Shown here: positions 9,097-17,274 of the stretch, one piece after another
Layout of the letters: the number at the start of each line of letters is the position of its first letter
Position numbering within the stretch: the stretch's first letter is position 1
Origin: Vogesella alkaliphila
Lineage (GTDB): Bacteria > Pseudomonadota > Gammaproteobacteria > Burkholderiales > Chromobacteriaceae
Length of the DNA stretch: 46,922 bases
NCBI RefSeq assembly: GCF_014652475.1
Contig: NZ_BMYW01000005.1
Span: 23,751 to 70,672, forward strand
Direction: 5' to 3'
Notes under the pieces: model-generated
Told to the model about the DNA's origin: nothing
The model's input: the letters and a program-made list of their open reading frames with translations, nothing else
The model's database searches: none
Made by a program: the position numbers and the translations under genes

Positions 9097-9807
9097 ATGA
9101 CGATGCAGACACAGCAGGGCCTGGCGGCAGACGGTGCGGATACCCCGCTGCGGGTATTCGCGATCAGCGATTTCCCGCTGCTGCTGGCGGCGCTGGCCAC
9201 CCTGCTGGCGGCGCAGACGCCACGGCTGGCGCTGGCCGGCATCGCCGCGGCCACGCCATCGCCGCTGGCCGCACTGGCCGCCGCCGACAGCGACGTCGTG
9301 CTGCTGGACCTGGATGGCGATGCCGAACCGACCCTAGCGCTGATCCGGGCGCTGGCCGCGCGCGGCGGCAAGGTGCTGTTGCTGACGCGGCAGCAGGAAC
9401 GGGCGCTGCAGGACCGCGCCATCATGCTCGGCGCCCGCGGCCTGCTGACGCGGGACTCGGATACCGCGCAGCTGCTCACCGCCATCGAGAAGGTCCACCA
9501 CGGCCAGCTGTGGCTGGACCGCGACGCCACCGGGCGCATCTTCGGTGCGCTGTCGCGCCAAGGCGGCATGCCGCTGCCGGACGCGGCCAGCGTCGTGCCG
9601 CCGCCACTGAGCGAGCAGGAAAAGAAGATCGTCGCCATCCTGATGGCCAACAGCGGCGAACCGGCCAAGCTGATCGCCGGCAAGCTGCACATCAGCGAGA
9701 GCACCCTTCGTAACCATCTGACGGTGATTTACAAGAAGTTCGGGGTGAGCAATCGCCACGGCCTGCTCGGCTACGTGTTGCAGCACGGCCTGCTGCTGCC
9801 CGCCTGA
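9097..9807 (+). CDS. LuxR/NarL-family response regulator
   Basis: 236 aa. The N-terminal receiver-like domain (about 18-135) has D25 in FAISDFPLLL and a candidate phosphoacceptor D71 in VVLLDLDGD. The acidic pair is reduced compared with normal receivers, so phosphorylation is uncertain. The C-terminal LuxR helix-turn-helix (about 165-230) shows LSEQEKKIVAILM and KLHISESTLRNHLTVIYKKF, a good GerE-type recognition segment. Two ATGs (9097, 9103) follow GGGGGCGACG. No sensor kinase is adjacent. The next gene on the same strand, 303 bp on, is the VCBS/RTX adhesin, and three dyads lie between, so it may control the adhesin. Confidence 0.85.
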   Translation: MTMQTQQGLAADGADTPLRVFAISDFPLLLAALATLLAAQTPRLALAGIAAATPSPLAALAAADSDVVLLDLDGDAEPTLALIRALAARGGKVLLLTRQQERALQDRAIMLGARGLLTRDSDTAQLLTAIEKVHHGQLWLDRDATGRIFGALSRQGGMPLPDAASVVPPPLSEQEKKIVAILMANSGEPAKLIAGKLHISESTLRNHLTVIYKKFGVSNRHGLLGYVLQHGLLLPA

Positions 9808-9827
9808 GCCGCTGGTGTCGCCTTGCG

Positions 9828-9886
9828 GGAGCTCTCTCCTGGCCATTCCGGAGCTTGCTCCTGCCAATAACGGGATGTTTCTCCCG
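9828..9886 (+). promoter_or_regulatory. Three regularly spaced small dyads before the adhesin gene
   Basis: GGAG-CTCT-CTCC (9828-9839), GGAG-CTTG-CTCC (9850-9861) and CGGGA-TGTTTC-TCCCG (9871-9886) are spaced about 22 bp centre to centre, two helical turns. A possible -10, TACACT, lies at 9909-9914 without a good -35. The third dyad centre would then be near -42. This is the layout of an activator-dependent promoter, though the sites could also act as RNA hairpins. The rest of the 303-base gap holds one single 13-mer repeat and the adhesin ribosome-binding site. Confidence 0.4.
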
Positions 9887-9997
9887 TAGATTAAAAAGTC
9901 TCGCTTACTACACTTCTTATGTCATGACCGGTTCCGGCGCCTCGGCGTCATGCCGCCAGCCTGATGCGCCAGGCGCATTCTGCCTGCCCAGCCGGGC

Positions 9998-10010
9998 AAG
10001 GTTGGCCGCA
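9998..10010 (+). repeat. Exact 13-mer repeat, single, intergenic
   Basis: AAGGTTGGCCGCA within the leader of the adhesin gene. It has no inverted partner nearby, so it is not a terminator. Confidence 0.9.
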
Positions 10011-10110
10011 AGCCCGCCGCCGCTCATGCCATCGATTCCGCCGCACCGGCCCGCACGCACAAGCTGCCCCCTTGTCGCCCGGCCGGCGCAGATCATTCAG
10101 GGAGAACATC

Positions 10111-13032
10111 ATGGCTGTCAGCACCGTTTCCTATACCAAGACACCGCAAGCCGGCGACGATTACTACTGGTACACCGAGGATGAACTGCTGGCTGCCAGT
10201 AACTACGACAGCGGCAGCAACGTCCTGACCCTGAATGTGATGAGCAATGATCTGGGCGGCAACGCGAAGAAGCTGTACTCGATCGACGACGGTAGCGGAG
10301 CGCTGACGGACCTGTTGACAAGTAATGTCACCACCGGCTGGGAAACCACGCAGGGCGGCAACTGGATCCGCATCAACGCCGGCAAGATCGAGTTCAAGTT
10401 TGTCGAATCGCTCGACTCGCTGGTGCAGGGCCAGGCCAGGCAGGATTCATTCAAGTACGCCATCCAGCTGGGCAACGGCACCATCAGCTACGCCACGGTG
10501 AGCGTAACGGTGGTCGGCAGCAACGACGGCCCGCGCGTCAGTGCTGCCGTCGCCGCAGGCGGCATCGAGGGCGGCGCCGACTTCGAGGTCGATCTGCTGC
10601 AGGGCGCCAGCGACATCGACAATGGCGAAACCGCCACCCTGCAGGCCAGCGGACTGAGCTTCAGCGTCAACGGCGGCGCGCCTTCGGGCACGCTGCCTGC
10701 CGGCTTGACGCTGGTCGGCAACAAGCTGCTGGTCGACGCCGACGGCAGCGCTTTTGACCACCTGAAAGCCGGCGCGACCGAAGTCATCACCGTCAGCTAT
10801 GTCGTGGTGGACGAGCACGGCGCCAGCGTGGCACAGACCGCGACCATCACCGTCACCGGTACCAACGACGCGCCGGTTGCCGAAGCCAGGCTCGATGCCG
10901 CCACCGAGGGCGGGGCGACGATCAACGGCAGCGTGAGCGCCACCGACGTCGACGACGACGCCGTGCTGAGCTACAGCCTGACCGACCCGCTGCCGGCGGG
11001 GCTGACCTTCAACCCCGATGGCAGCTACAGCTTCGACCCGAGCGCCGGCGCCTACGACCACCTGAAAGCCGGCGCCAGCCAGGACGTGGTGGTGCACTTC
11101 ACGGCCAACGACGGCACGGCCGACTCCAATGTGCAGACGCTGACCATCACCGTCACCGGGACCAACGACGCGCCGGTCGCCGAAGCCAGGCTCGATGCCG
11201 CCACCGAGGGCGGGGCGACGATCAACGGCAGCGTGAGCGCCACCGACGTCGACGACGATGCCGTGCTGAGCTACAGCCTGACCGACCCGCTGCCGGCGGG
11301 GCTGACCTTCAACCCCGATGGCAGCTACAGCTTCGACCCGACGGTCGGCGCCTACGGCCACCTGAAAGCCGGCGCCAGCCAGGACGTGGTGGTGCACTTC
11401 ACGGCCAACGACGGCACGGCCGACTCCAACGTGCAGACGCTGACCATCACCGTCACCGGGACCAACGACGCGCCGGTCGCGGAAGCCAGGCTCGATGCCG
11501 CCACCGAGGGCGGGGCGACGATCAACGGCAGCGTGAGCGCCACCGACGTCGACGACGATGCCGTGCTGAGCTACAGCCTGACCGACCCGCTGCCGGCGGG
11601 GCTGACCTTCAACCCCGATGGCAGCTACAGCTTCGACCCGACGGTCGGCGCCTACGACCACCTGAAAGCCGGCGCCAGCCAGGACGTGGTGGTGCACTTC
11701 ACGGCCAACGACGGCAGCGCCGACTCCAACGTGCAGACGCTGACCATCACCGTCACCGGTACCAACGATCTGGCGGGCATCACGGGGACTGCCAGTGGCA
11801 GCGTGCAAGAGGCCACCGCCGCCTCTGCCGGCGTGCCGACTACCGGCGGTGTGCTGCTGCTCAGCGACGTCGATGACGGCGAGGCGGTGTTCCAGCAACC
11901 GGACAGCCTGGACGGGGTGTACGGCAGTTTCACGCTGGATACCGGCACCGGGGTGTGGGGATATCAGCTGGACAACAACAGGGCGGCCACCCAGGCGCTG
12001 AATAGCGGTACCACGGTCTACGACACGCTGCTGGTGAAGTCCTACGATGGCACGGCGCAGCAGACCATCACGGTCTCGATCCAGGGCGCGACCGATAATT
12101 CGGCACCGCAATTCCTCAGTAGTGGCGTGCTGGTCAGTATGTTCGAGCATTTGCTGAATGCGGCGACGAGCCCGACCGGTTTTGCTGCCGCCCTGCTGGG
12201 CAGTGTCCTGGCCAGTGATGCCGATGGCAATGCCTTGAGCTATAGCCTGCTGTCGGATGCGTCCGGCGGGGCGTTCCAGATTTCGGCCGGCGGGGCCGTA
12301 TCGGTCAAGGATCTGTCGCTGCTCGATTACGAGTCGGCGGCGCTGATTCCGGGTGGTGGCGGTGCCCGGGGCTATGCGCTGGAGGTGGCGGTCAGCGACG
12401 GGATTGCGGCGCCGGTGACCACCACCCTGTATGTCGAGGTCAAGAACGTGACTACCGGGCTGACCGGCGGCAATCAGACAGACTATCTGGATGGCGGTAG
12501 CGGGGGCGAGAGCCTGATCGGTGGCGGGCAGGCGGATGTGGTCTTCGGCGATGGCGGCGATGACACGCTGACAGGCGATACCGGCACCGGTGCCGAGAAG
12601 GCCGACCAGCTGTTTGGCGGTGCCGGCAACGACAAGCTGTTCGGCAATGGTGACAGCGACATGCTGCGCGGTGGTAGCGGCAACGATGAGCTGACCGGCG
12701 GCACGGGCAGCGACACCTTCGTCTGGTCGCTGGCCGACATTGCCGGCGGGCCTTACACCGATACCGTCAAGGATTGGGGTGCCGGCGGGACCGCGGACAA
12801 GCTGGACCTGCGCGACCTGCTACAGGGCGAGCATGCCAATGCGGGATCGCTGGATGCGTATCTGGATTTCAGTTACGCCAGTGGCAATACCACCATCGCG
12901 GTTCACTCCGCCGGGGCCGGCACGGCGGTGACGCAGTCCATCGTGCTGGAGGGTATCCAGCTGGCCGGCGCCGACGATCAGGCCATCATCAGCAATCTGC
13001 TGAGCAGCAACAAGCTGGTGGTCGATGTCTGA
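10111..13032 (+). CDS. VCBS/cadherin-like repeat protein with RTX C-terminus (type I secreted adhesin)
   Basis: 973 aa. There is no Sec signal, as expected for type I secretion through an ABC exporter and TolC-like channel; these are not in the window. Residues 1-250 are VCBS/Ig-like. Residues 251-550 are three nearly identical 100-residue domains starting TNDAPVAEARLDAATEGG and carrying DVDDDAVLSYSL. After a further VCBS domain and a cadherin-like domain (VLASDADGNALSYSLL), RTX nonapeptides begin near 784 (FGGAGNDKLFG, RGGSGNDELTGG) and would bind calcium outside the cell. The end, DTFVWSLADI through SNKLVVDV, fits the type I secretion C-terminal target domain. The start ATG follows AGGGAG. 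Likely role: cell-surface adhesion or biofilm matrix. Confidence 0.88.
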   Translation: MAVSTVSYTKTPQAGDDYYWYTEDELLAASNYDSGSNVLTLNVMSNDLGGNAKKLYSIDDGSGALTDLLTSNVTTGWETTQGGNWIRINAGKIEFKFVESLDSLVQGQARQDSFKYAIQLGNGTISYATVSVTVVGSNDGPRVSAAVAAGGIEGGADFEVDLLQGASDIDNGETATLQASGLSFSVNGGAPSGTLPAGLTLVGNKLLVDADGSAFDHLKAGATEVITVSYVVVDEHGASVAQTATITVTGTNDAPVAEARLDAATEGGATINGSVSATDVDDDAVLSYSLTDPLPAGLTFNPDGSYSFDPSAGAYDHLKAGASQDVVVHFTANDGTADSNVQTLTITVTGTNDAPVAEARLDAATEGGATINGSVSATDVDDDAVLSYSLTDPLPAGLTFNPDGSYSFDPTVGAYGHLKAGASQDVVVHFTANDGTADSNVQTLTITVTGTNDAPVAEARLDAATEGGATINGSVSATDVDDDAVLSYSLTDPLPAGLTFNPDGSYSFDPTVGAYDHLKAGASQDVVVHFTANDGSADSNVQTLTITVTGTNDLAGITGTASGSVQEATAASAGVPTTGGVLLLSDVDDGEAVFQQPDSLDGVYGSFTLDTGTGVWGYQLDNNRAATQALNSGTTVYDTLLVKSYDGTAQQTITVSIQGATDNSAPQFLSSGVLVSMFEHLLNAATSPTGFAAALLGSVLASDADGNALSYSLLSDASGGAFQISAGGAVSVKDLSLLDYESAALIPGGGGARGYALEVAVSDGIAAPVTTTLYVEVKNVTTGLTGGNQTDYLDGGSGGESLIGGGQADVVFGDGGDDTLTGDTGTGAEKADQLFGGAGNDKLFGNGDSDMLRGGSGNDELTGGTGSDTFVWSLADIAGGPYTDTVKDWGAGGTADKLDLRDLLQGEHANAGSLDAYLDFSYASGNTTIAVHSAGAGTAVTQSIVLEGIQLAGADDQAIISNLLSSNKLVVDV
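10861..11760 (+). repeat. Three tandem 300-bp repeats inside the adhesin gene
   Basis: The units 10861-11160, 11161-11460 and 11461-11760 are exactly 300 bp each and differ at only a few bases, for example GGTTGCC against GGTCGCC and AGCGCC against ACGGTC at the same offset. Copy number could change by recombination, and assemblies may collapse the array. Confidence 0.95.
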
Positions 13033-13112
13033 GTAAGGCTGGGTTGTTGTCATGGCCCTCTGCGCGAGAGGGGGCTTTGCCGCCGGGCGCTGACCGGCAC
13101 GAGGGGGAGAAC

Positions 13113-13148
13113 AAGGTTGGCCGCAGTGTTGCGGCCAACCTTTTCATT
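13113..13148 (+). terminator. Paired 13-mer repeat terminator after the adhesin gene
   Basis: AAGGTTGGCCGCA (13113-13125) and its reverse complement (13130-13142) form a 13-bp perfect stem with a GTGT loop. TTTTCATTTTTTCC follows, giving an intrinsic terminator on the plus strand. The surrounding 13033-13336 gap also holds the single copy at 13198 and nothing else recognisable. Confidence 0.88.
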
Positions 13149-13197
13149 TTTTCCTGACGGAATGTCGCGCCGCGCCGCCACCGGGCGGGACCGGCAC

Positions 13198-13210
13198 AAG
13201 GTTGGCCGCA
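13198..13210 (+). repeat. Exact 13-mer repeat, single, intergenic
   Basis: AAGGTTGGCCGCA, 55 bp downstream of the paired terminator copy. It makes three copies within 98 bp. Confidence 0.9.
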
Positions 13211-13336
13211 AGCCGCCCGCGCTGCGCATGCAACAAAGCGGTTTGGATATGGCCGTACCGGCGATATGCTATGCGTTTGGCCTGATGCCGGCGGCGCGCT
13301 GCCGCGGCGGGAGGGCCGTTTCCTGGATAAACAAGC

Positions 13337-14599
13337 ATGGCTCTTCCCGTGACGCCCTCTGGCGTGGCGCATCCGCGCCTGATCTTGCTGGCCATCTGCC
13401 TGGTGGCGTTGATGAGTACCGCCGGGGTGGCGATGCCGTACCCGATTCTGGCGCCGATCTTCGTCGATGCCGCCGCCGACGGTTTCAACCACTTTGCCGG
13501 CCTGCCGCCCAAGCTGCTGCTGGGCATGGCGCTGGCCGCCAACCCGCTGGGCATCCTGATCGGCAGCACCTTCATCGGCGCGCTGTCCGATCGCCTCGGC
13601 CGGCGCCGCGTGCTGCTCAGCACGCTGTCGCTGACCCTGCTCGGCTACCTGCTGACGGCGTGGGCGCTGGATTTGCGCTGGTACCCGCTGTTCGTGTTCG
13701 CGCGTTTCCTCACCGGCCTGACCGAGGGCAATGTCGCGGTGGCGCGCGCCATCGTCGCCGACCTGCACCCGCAGCTGGACCGCACCCGCAGCTTCGCCAT
13801 CCTCAACGCGGTGCTGTACATGGGCTGGCTGGTGGGGCCGATGATAGGCGGCTTCACCCTGCCGCTGGGCGAACCGGTGCCGTTCCTGATCGGCGCGCTG
13901 ACGCTGCTGCCGTGTCTGGCGATTCTGTTGTGGGTGCTGCCGGAAACCGGCCGCGCCGCCGGCCTGCAGGGGGTGTCGCTGTGGCAGACGGTGCGGCAGC
14001 AGCAGGCGTTCCGGCTGTTGCGGCAGGATGCGCTGCTGGCCGGGCTGTTCTGGATGCAGCTGCTGTTCGCGCTGGGAGTGAATGCCTTTTACGAGTTCTA
14101 TCCGCTGTGGCTGGTGGAGTTCGCCGGCCTCGGCAGCAGCGGCATTGCCTGGGTCACCGCCGGGCTGTGCCTGATGATGTCGCTGGCCAGTACCGTGTCC
14201 GGCAAGCGCGGCCTGCACCACGATCCGCTGCGCCAGGCGCGCAAGTCGGCGGTGGTCTTCGCGCTGGGGCTGTTGCTGCTGTCGCTGTTGCCGGACGGCC
14301 CCGGTGTGGTGCTGGTGGTGTTGCTGGGGCTGCCGCTGGCGATCTACAACGCGGTGCTGCCCAGCTGGTGCGCGGAGCGTTTCGAGCACCACGGCCAGGG
14401 CAGCGTGATGGGGCTGCTGTCGACCATCTTCTGCATCAGCAATGTGCTGATCGCGGTGATCGGCGGCCTGCTGACGCTGCTGGACACGCGGCTGACGCTG
14501 GCGCTGGGCGCGGTGATGTGCGTGCTGGCGGTGGTGCGCCTGAACCGGCTGATCCGCCAGGCGGCGCGCCGCCCGCAGCTGGCCGGCGCCGGGGTGTGA
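13337..14599 (+). CDS. Major facilitator superfamily transporter
   Basis: 420 aa with about 12 hydrophobic segments and no signal peptide; an inner-membrane secondary carrier. The loop between helices 2 and 3 carries the MFS motif GALSDRLGRRRVLL. Helix 5 shows the motif-C-like stretch WLVGPMIGGFTLPLG, seen in drug/proton antiporters of the 12-TM type. The substrate cannot be read from sequence; drug or metabolite efflux is the likeliest. The ribosome-binding site is poor. Its stop lies only 12 bp from the stop of the convergent binding-protein gene, with no terminator between them. Confidence 0.88.
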   Translation: MALPVTPSGVAHPRLILLAICLVALMSTAGVAMPYPILAPIFVDAAADGFNHFAGLPPKLLLGMALAANPLGILIGSTFIGALSDRLGRRRVLLSTLSLTLLGYLLTAWALDLRWYPLFVFARFLTGLTEGNVAVARAIVADLHPQLDRTRSFAILNAVLYMGWLVGPMIGGFTLPLGEPVPFLIGALTLLPCLAILLWVLPETGRAAGLQGVSLWQTVRQQQAFRLLRQDALLAGLFWMQLLFALGVNAFYEFYPLWLVEFAGLGSSGIAWVTAGLCLMMSLASTVSGKRGLHHDPLRQARKSAVVFALGLLLLSLLPDGPGVVLVVLLGLPLAIYNAVLPSWCAERFEHHGQGSVMGLLSTIFCISNVLIAVIGGLLTLLDTRLTLALGAVMCVLAVVRLNRLIRQAARRPQLAGAGV

Positions 14600-14611
14600 G
14601 CGCGTGGGCGT

Positions 14612-15313
14612 CTACGGCGTGCGCGCCTTGTCCGGCAGATCCGGGATGTGGGCGTTGAGTTGCTGCAGCAGCGCCTGCGAGCGCGGGCCGTGGGGCAGCG
14701 CGATATAGGTCAGGTTGCTGGCGAGGATGCCGGCTTCTTCCAGCTCGCCGTGATTGAGCGCGGCGATGCTTTCGCGGATGCCGATCAGGTAGTCCAGCCG
14801 CCCCAGCCGCAGCTTGTCGACATTCTGCGCGTCGCGCGCCGCCTCGTCGGCCAGTAGCCGCTGCTGGTCGCGGGCGCGGCTGAAGTCGTCGCTGTAGAAC
14901 CAGCCGGACAGCACACCGACGCGCTTGCCGTACAGCGAGGCGATGCCGCTGTACGGTGCCATCGCGTGGCCCTTGCGCGCATACACCACCAGTTCCTCGC
15001 GGTAGATCGGCCTGGAGTACAGGTATCTGCGTTGCCGCTCCTCGTTGCGGTAGAGGCCGGCCACGCCATGGCTGCCGCGTTCCAGATAGGCCAGCGCCCG
15101 CTTCCACGGTATCGCCTCGATGCGCAGCGTCAGCCCCGCGCGCTGCCCCAGCTCGCGCAGCGTCTGTGCGTACAGCCCCTGCGCCACGCCCTGGTCGTCG
15201 ACATACATGAACGGCGGGTTGTGCGCGTCGATGGCGAAGCGCAGCACCTCGCGCGCCTGGCTCAGGCTGCACAGCAACAGCAAGACGGCGGTGGCAAGGC
15301 GGGAGGCGGGCAT
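14612..15313 (-). CDS. Periplasmic substrate-binding protein (SBP_bac_3 type)
   Basis: 233 aa. A signal peptide (residues 1-20, ending SLSQA) precedes a mature part beginning REVLRFAIDAHNPPFMYVD. It continues with features of amino-acid-type solute-binding proteins: GLYAQTLRELGQRAGLTLRIEA-like early segments, PWKRALAYLERG, and a second-lobe GKRVGVLSGWFY. There is no ABC permease or ATPase beside it. It may be an orphan binding protein or a sensor-like protein, and the ligand is unknown. The start at 15313 is set by AGGA eight bases upstream and by the signal peptide; longer frames extend antisense into the neighbouring gene and are not credible. Confidence 0.82.
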   Translation of the reverse strand: MPASRLATAVLLLLCSLSQAREVLRFAIDAHNPPFMYVDDQGVAQGLYAQTLRELGQRAGLTLRIEAIPWKRALAYLERGSHGVAGLYRNEERQRRYLYSRPIYREELVVYARKGHAMAPYSGIASLYGKRVGVLSGWFYSDDFSRARDQQRLLADEAARDAQNVDKLRLGRLDYLIGIRESIAALNHGELEEAGILASNLTYIALPHGPRSQALLQQLNAHIPDLPDKARTP

Positions 15314-15426
15314 CGGGGAGTCCTGGGCTGGTGGCGACGGGGGCGCGGCGGCCGCGACACCCTTGATGATAGGCAGATAACGGCGATCTCCCAAGCCGGC
15401 AATGCGCGCCGGCGGCGCCACAACGG

Positions 15427-15464
15427 CCTTGCGGCCAACCTTGGGTTCAAGGTTGGCCGCAAGG
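15427..15464. terminator. Paired 13-mer repeat terminator after the TauE/SafE gene
   Basis: A perfect 17-bp stem (15427-15443 with 15448-15464) has a GGTT loop. Each arm carries an exact 13-mer (15430-15442, 15449-15461). It lies just downstream of the minus-strand TauE/SafE stop at 15487. No T-tract follows. Confidence 0.8.
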
Positions 15465-15486
15465 TCAGGCAGCGGGAGCGGGGCGT

Positions 15487-16257
15487 TTACAGCACCAGCT
15501 TGGCTCCGATCAGCGCCATCATCAGCGCCAGTGCCGGACGCAGCCAGCGCTCGGCGACGCGGCGGGTCAGGTGGCTGCCGAGCCAGATGCCGGGCAGCGA
15601 GCCGATCAGCAGCTGCACCAGCAGGCCGTAGTCCATATTGCCCATGCTGGCGTGACCCAGGCCGGCGACCAGCGTCAGCGGCACCGCGTGGGCGATCTCG
15701 GTGCCGACCAGGCGCGCGGTCGGCAGCAGCGGGTACAGCGCGAAAATGGCCAGCGTGCCCAGCGCGCCGGCACCGATGGAGCTGAGGGTGACGATCACGC
15801 CCAGCACCACGCCGGTGAACACGGTGGCCTTGGTCGGGATGTAGCCTTCCGGCCGTGCCGGCATGAAGCGGGCAATCTGGCGCAGGATCCACGGCTTGAA
15901 CAGGATGGCCAGCGCGGTCAGGATCAGCGCGAAGCCGAGCATCACCTTGATCAGGCGGTTGGCGGCCTGGGTGTCCAGCTGCAGGTAGTGCAGCACGATC
16001 ACGGTCAGCAGCGACGCCGGCACGCTGCCGTAGGCCAGCAGCCTGGTGATGCGCCAGTCGATGTGCTTGTGCTTGTGGTGCACCCACACGCCGCCCATCT
16101 TGGTGATGCAGGCGTACAGCAGGTCGGTGCCGACCGCGGTGGCCGGATTGATGCCGAACCACAGCAGGATCGGTGTCATCAGCGAGCCGCCGCCGACGCC
16201 GGTCAGGCCGACGATGAAGCCTACTGCCAAGCCTGCAATGATGTAACCCGGATCCAT
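15487..16257 (-). CDS. Sulfite exporter TauE/SafE family membrane protein
   Basis: 256 aa with about eight hydrophobic helices; an inner-membrane permease, probably for sulfite, sulfonates or related anions. Family marks are the N-terminal GLTGVGGGSLMTPIL, AVGTDLLYACITKMGG and the second-half GAGALGTLAIFALYPLLP, all present in both halves of TauE/SafE proteins. I choose ATG at 16257 (MDPGYIIAG); the only longer option is a TTG at 16275. About 100 bp upstream lies the 3' stub of a second TauE/SafE gene, so the region once held two. Substrate and regulation are not visible. Confidence 0.88.
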   Translation of the reverse strand: MDPGYIIAGLAVGFIVGLTGVGGGSLMTPILLWFGINPATAVGTDLLYACITKMGGVWVHHKHKHIDWRITRLLAYGSVPASLLTVIVLHYLQLDTQAANRLIKVMLGFALILTALAILFKPWILRQIARFMPARPEGYIPTKATVFTGVVLGVIVTLSSIGAGALGTLAIFALYPLLPTARLVGTEIAHAVPLTLVAGLGHASMGNMDYGLLVQLLIGSLPGIWLGSHLTRRVAERWLRPALALMMALIGAKLVL

Positions 16258-16371
16258 GCCGTCTGCCTTCGCCAAAATCGTGATCAGGCGGCCATGCTAA
16301 CCGAAGGGTTTATAACTGCTTAGATGTTTTAAGAGATTAGTTATTCGGTAAATGAATAAGCTGGCCGCGGC

Positions 16372-16479
16372 TCACGCCACGCTGCTGCGCCACAGCAACA
16401 GCGCGGTCAGCAGCAGCATCGCGGCAAAACTCGGCTTCAGCCGCGCCTCCGGCAAGCGCTGCGCCAGCGCCATACCCCG
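16372..16479 (-). pseudogene. 3' remnant of a second TauE/SafE gene
   Basis: On the minus strand the last 33 codons read MALAQRLPEARLKPSF and continue to WRSSVA-stop. This is the usual C-terminal helix of TauE/SafE permeases (compare the intact neighbour ending ERWLRPALALMMALIGAK). Family similarity stops abruptly near 16480, where sequence of opposite coding sense begins. The rest of the gene is missing. Confidence 0.6.
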
Positions 16480-16481
16480 GG

Positions 16482-16673
16482 AGATGGTCGGTGCTGCTGC
16501 AGTGGCAGGGCACGCCGGCGGACATCTATGCGCTGTACCCGCCGGCGCTGGCGCTGTCGGCGCGGGTGCGGCGGTTTGTCGATTTCCTGTGCCGGCACTT
16601 TGCGGCGGAGGCGGGGTGCGATGGTGGCGGTGCGAGCGCTCCGGCAAATTCAAATAAATCGATATCCGGCTGA
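16482..16673 (+). pseudogene. 3' remnant of a LysR-family regulator gene
   Basis: On the plus strand the frame reads VLLQWQGTPADIYALYPP, then ALSARVRRFVDFLCRHF, the characteristic C-terminus of LysR regulators, to a stop at 16671-16673. No helix-turn-helix or effector domain remains upstream, where the TauE stub lies on the other strand. Its orientation relative to that stub implies that a divergent TauE-LysR pair lost both 5' halves and their shared promoter in one deletion. Confidence 0.65.
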
Positions 16674-16754
16674 ACTTTTCGCGGGCAGGCGTGACCAAGC
16701 CGTAGCAAGCGTCGTCCTGACGTTTTCTCCTCTGATTGTTTCGCATTGACTTGT

Positions 16755-16786
16755 ACCGCGCCGCGCGAGCTGGCGCGGTTTTTTTT
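16755..16786 (+). terminator. Intrinsic terminator after the LysR remnant
   Basis: CCGCGCC (16756-16762) pairs with GGCGCGG (16772-16778), and the right arm is followed directly by eight T. It was probably the original terminator of the lost LysR gene. Confidence 0.75.
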
Positions 16787-17274
16787 GTTCAGTTTTCAGT
16801 GAAACCGAACCTGTCATGTTCGTTTTTGATTACGACCGTGTGACAAGCCGAATGCGGGTGGCGAAGCGGCGTGGCGTCACGTCCATGCCATTGACGTTTC
16901 TGCCGGGCGTGCAAGGACGACGGCGACAGGTGACCGGCAGGCGGAACAAGTGTTTGATTTTGCTGGGGGAGGGAAGCGGGCAAAAAAATTGCGCGGGGTT
17001 TTACGCCCGCGCCAAGTCTACAAAGGAGAAATAGAGGAGAAACTATCAAGAAGCAATTGCTGCATCCCAACGAGTACGGATTATCCGGATCGTCCCTGCC
17101 ACTGTCAATGTATACAATCCGCAATAACGCAAAAAATATAACATTTTGTCGCGCTTTGAACACGCTGCGTGTTGGAAAGCGAAAATCTAGCGCTTGCTCG
17201 TTGCGCTTGATGCGGCGCATCACGCCAAGCTGTGCCACAATATCGTCTTTGCCAGCTATGTCCGGTTGCCAGTG
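16787..17274. other. AT-richer gap with no recognisable gene
   Basis: These 490 bases are clearly less GC rich than the neighbours. Short frames exist (for example 16816-17034, 72 codons) but none resembles a known protein. A purine-rich AAAGGAGAAATAGAGGAGAAA stretch near 17020-17041 resembles ribosome-binding sites, yet no ATG follows it at the right distance. The promoter of the gene at 17275 should be in the right half. It may be leftover DNA from the same decay event as the stubs to the left. Confidence 0.4.

Noticed and set aside
9952..10110. N-terminal extension of the adhesin from an upstream start
   Set aside because: The extended frame runs through the single repeat copy and a proline-rich stretch; ATG 10111 has AGGGAG and starts the VCBS-like sequence.
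10861..11760. CRISPR-like array
   Set aside because: The repeats are 300 bp, contiguous and in frame as protein domains; there are no spacers and no cas genes.
16254..16266. Classical Neisseria DUS (ATGCCGTCTGAA)
   Set aside because: Only one partial match, ATGCCGTCTGCC, overlapping the TauE start; I saw no full 10-base DUS, so the window does not use that dialect.
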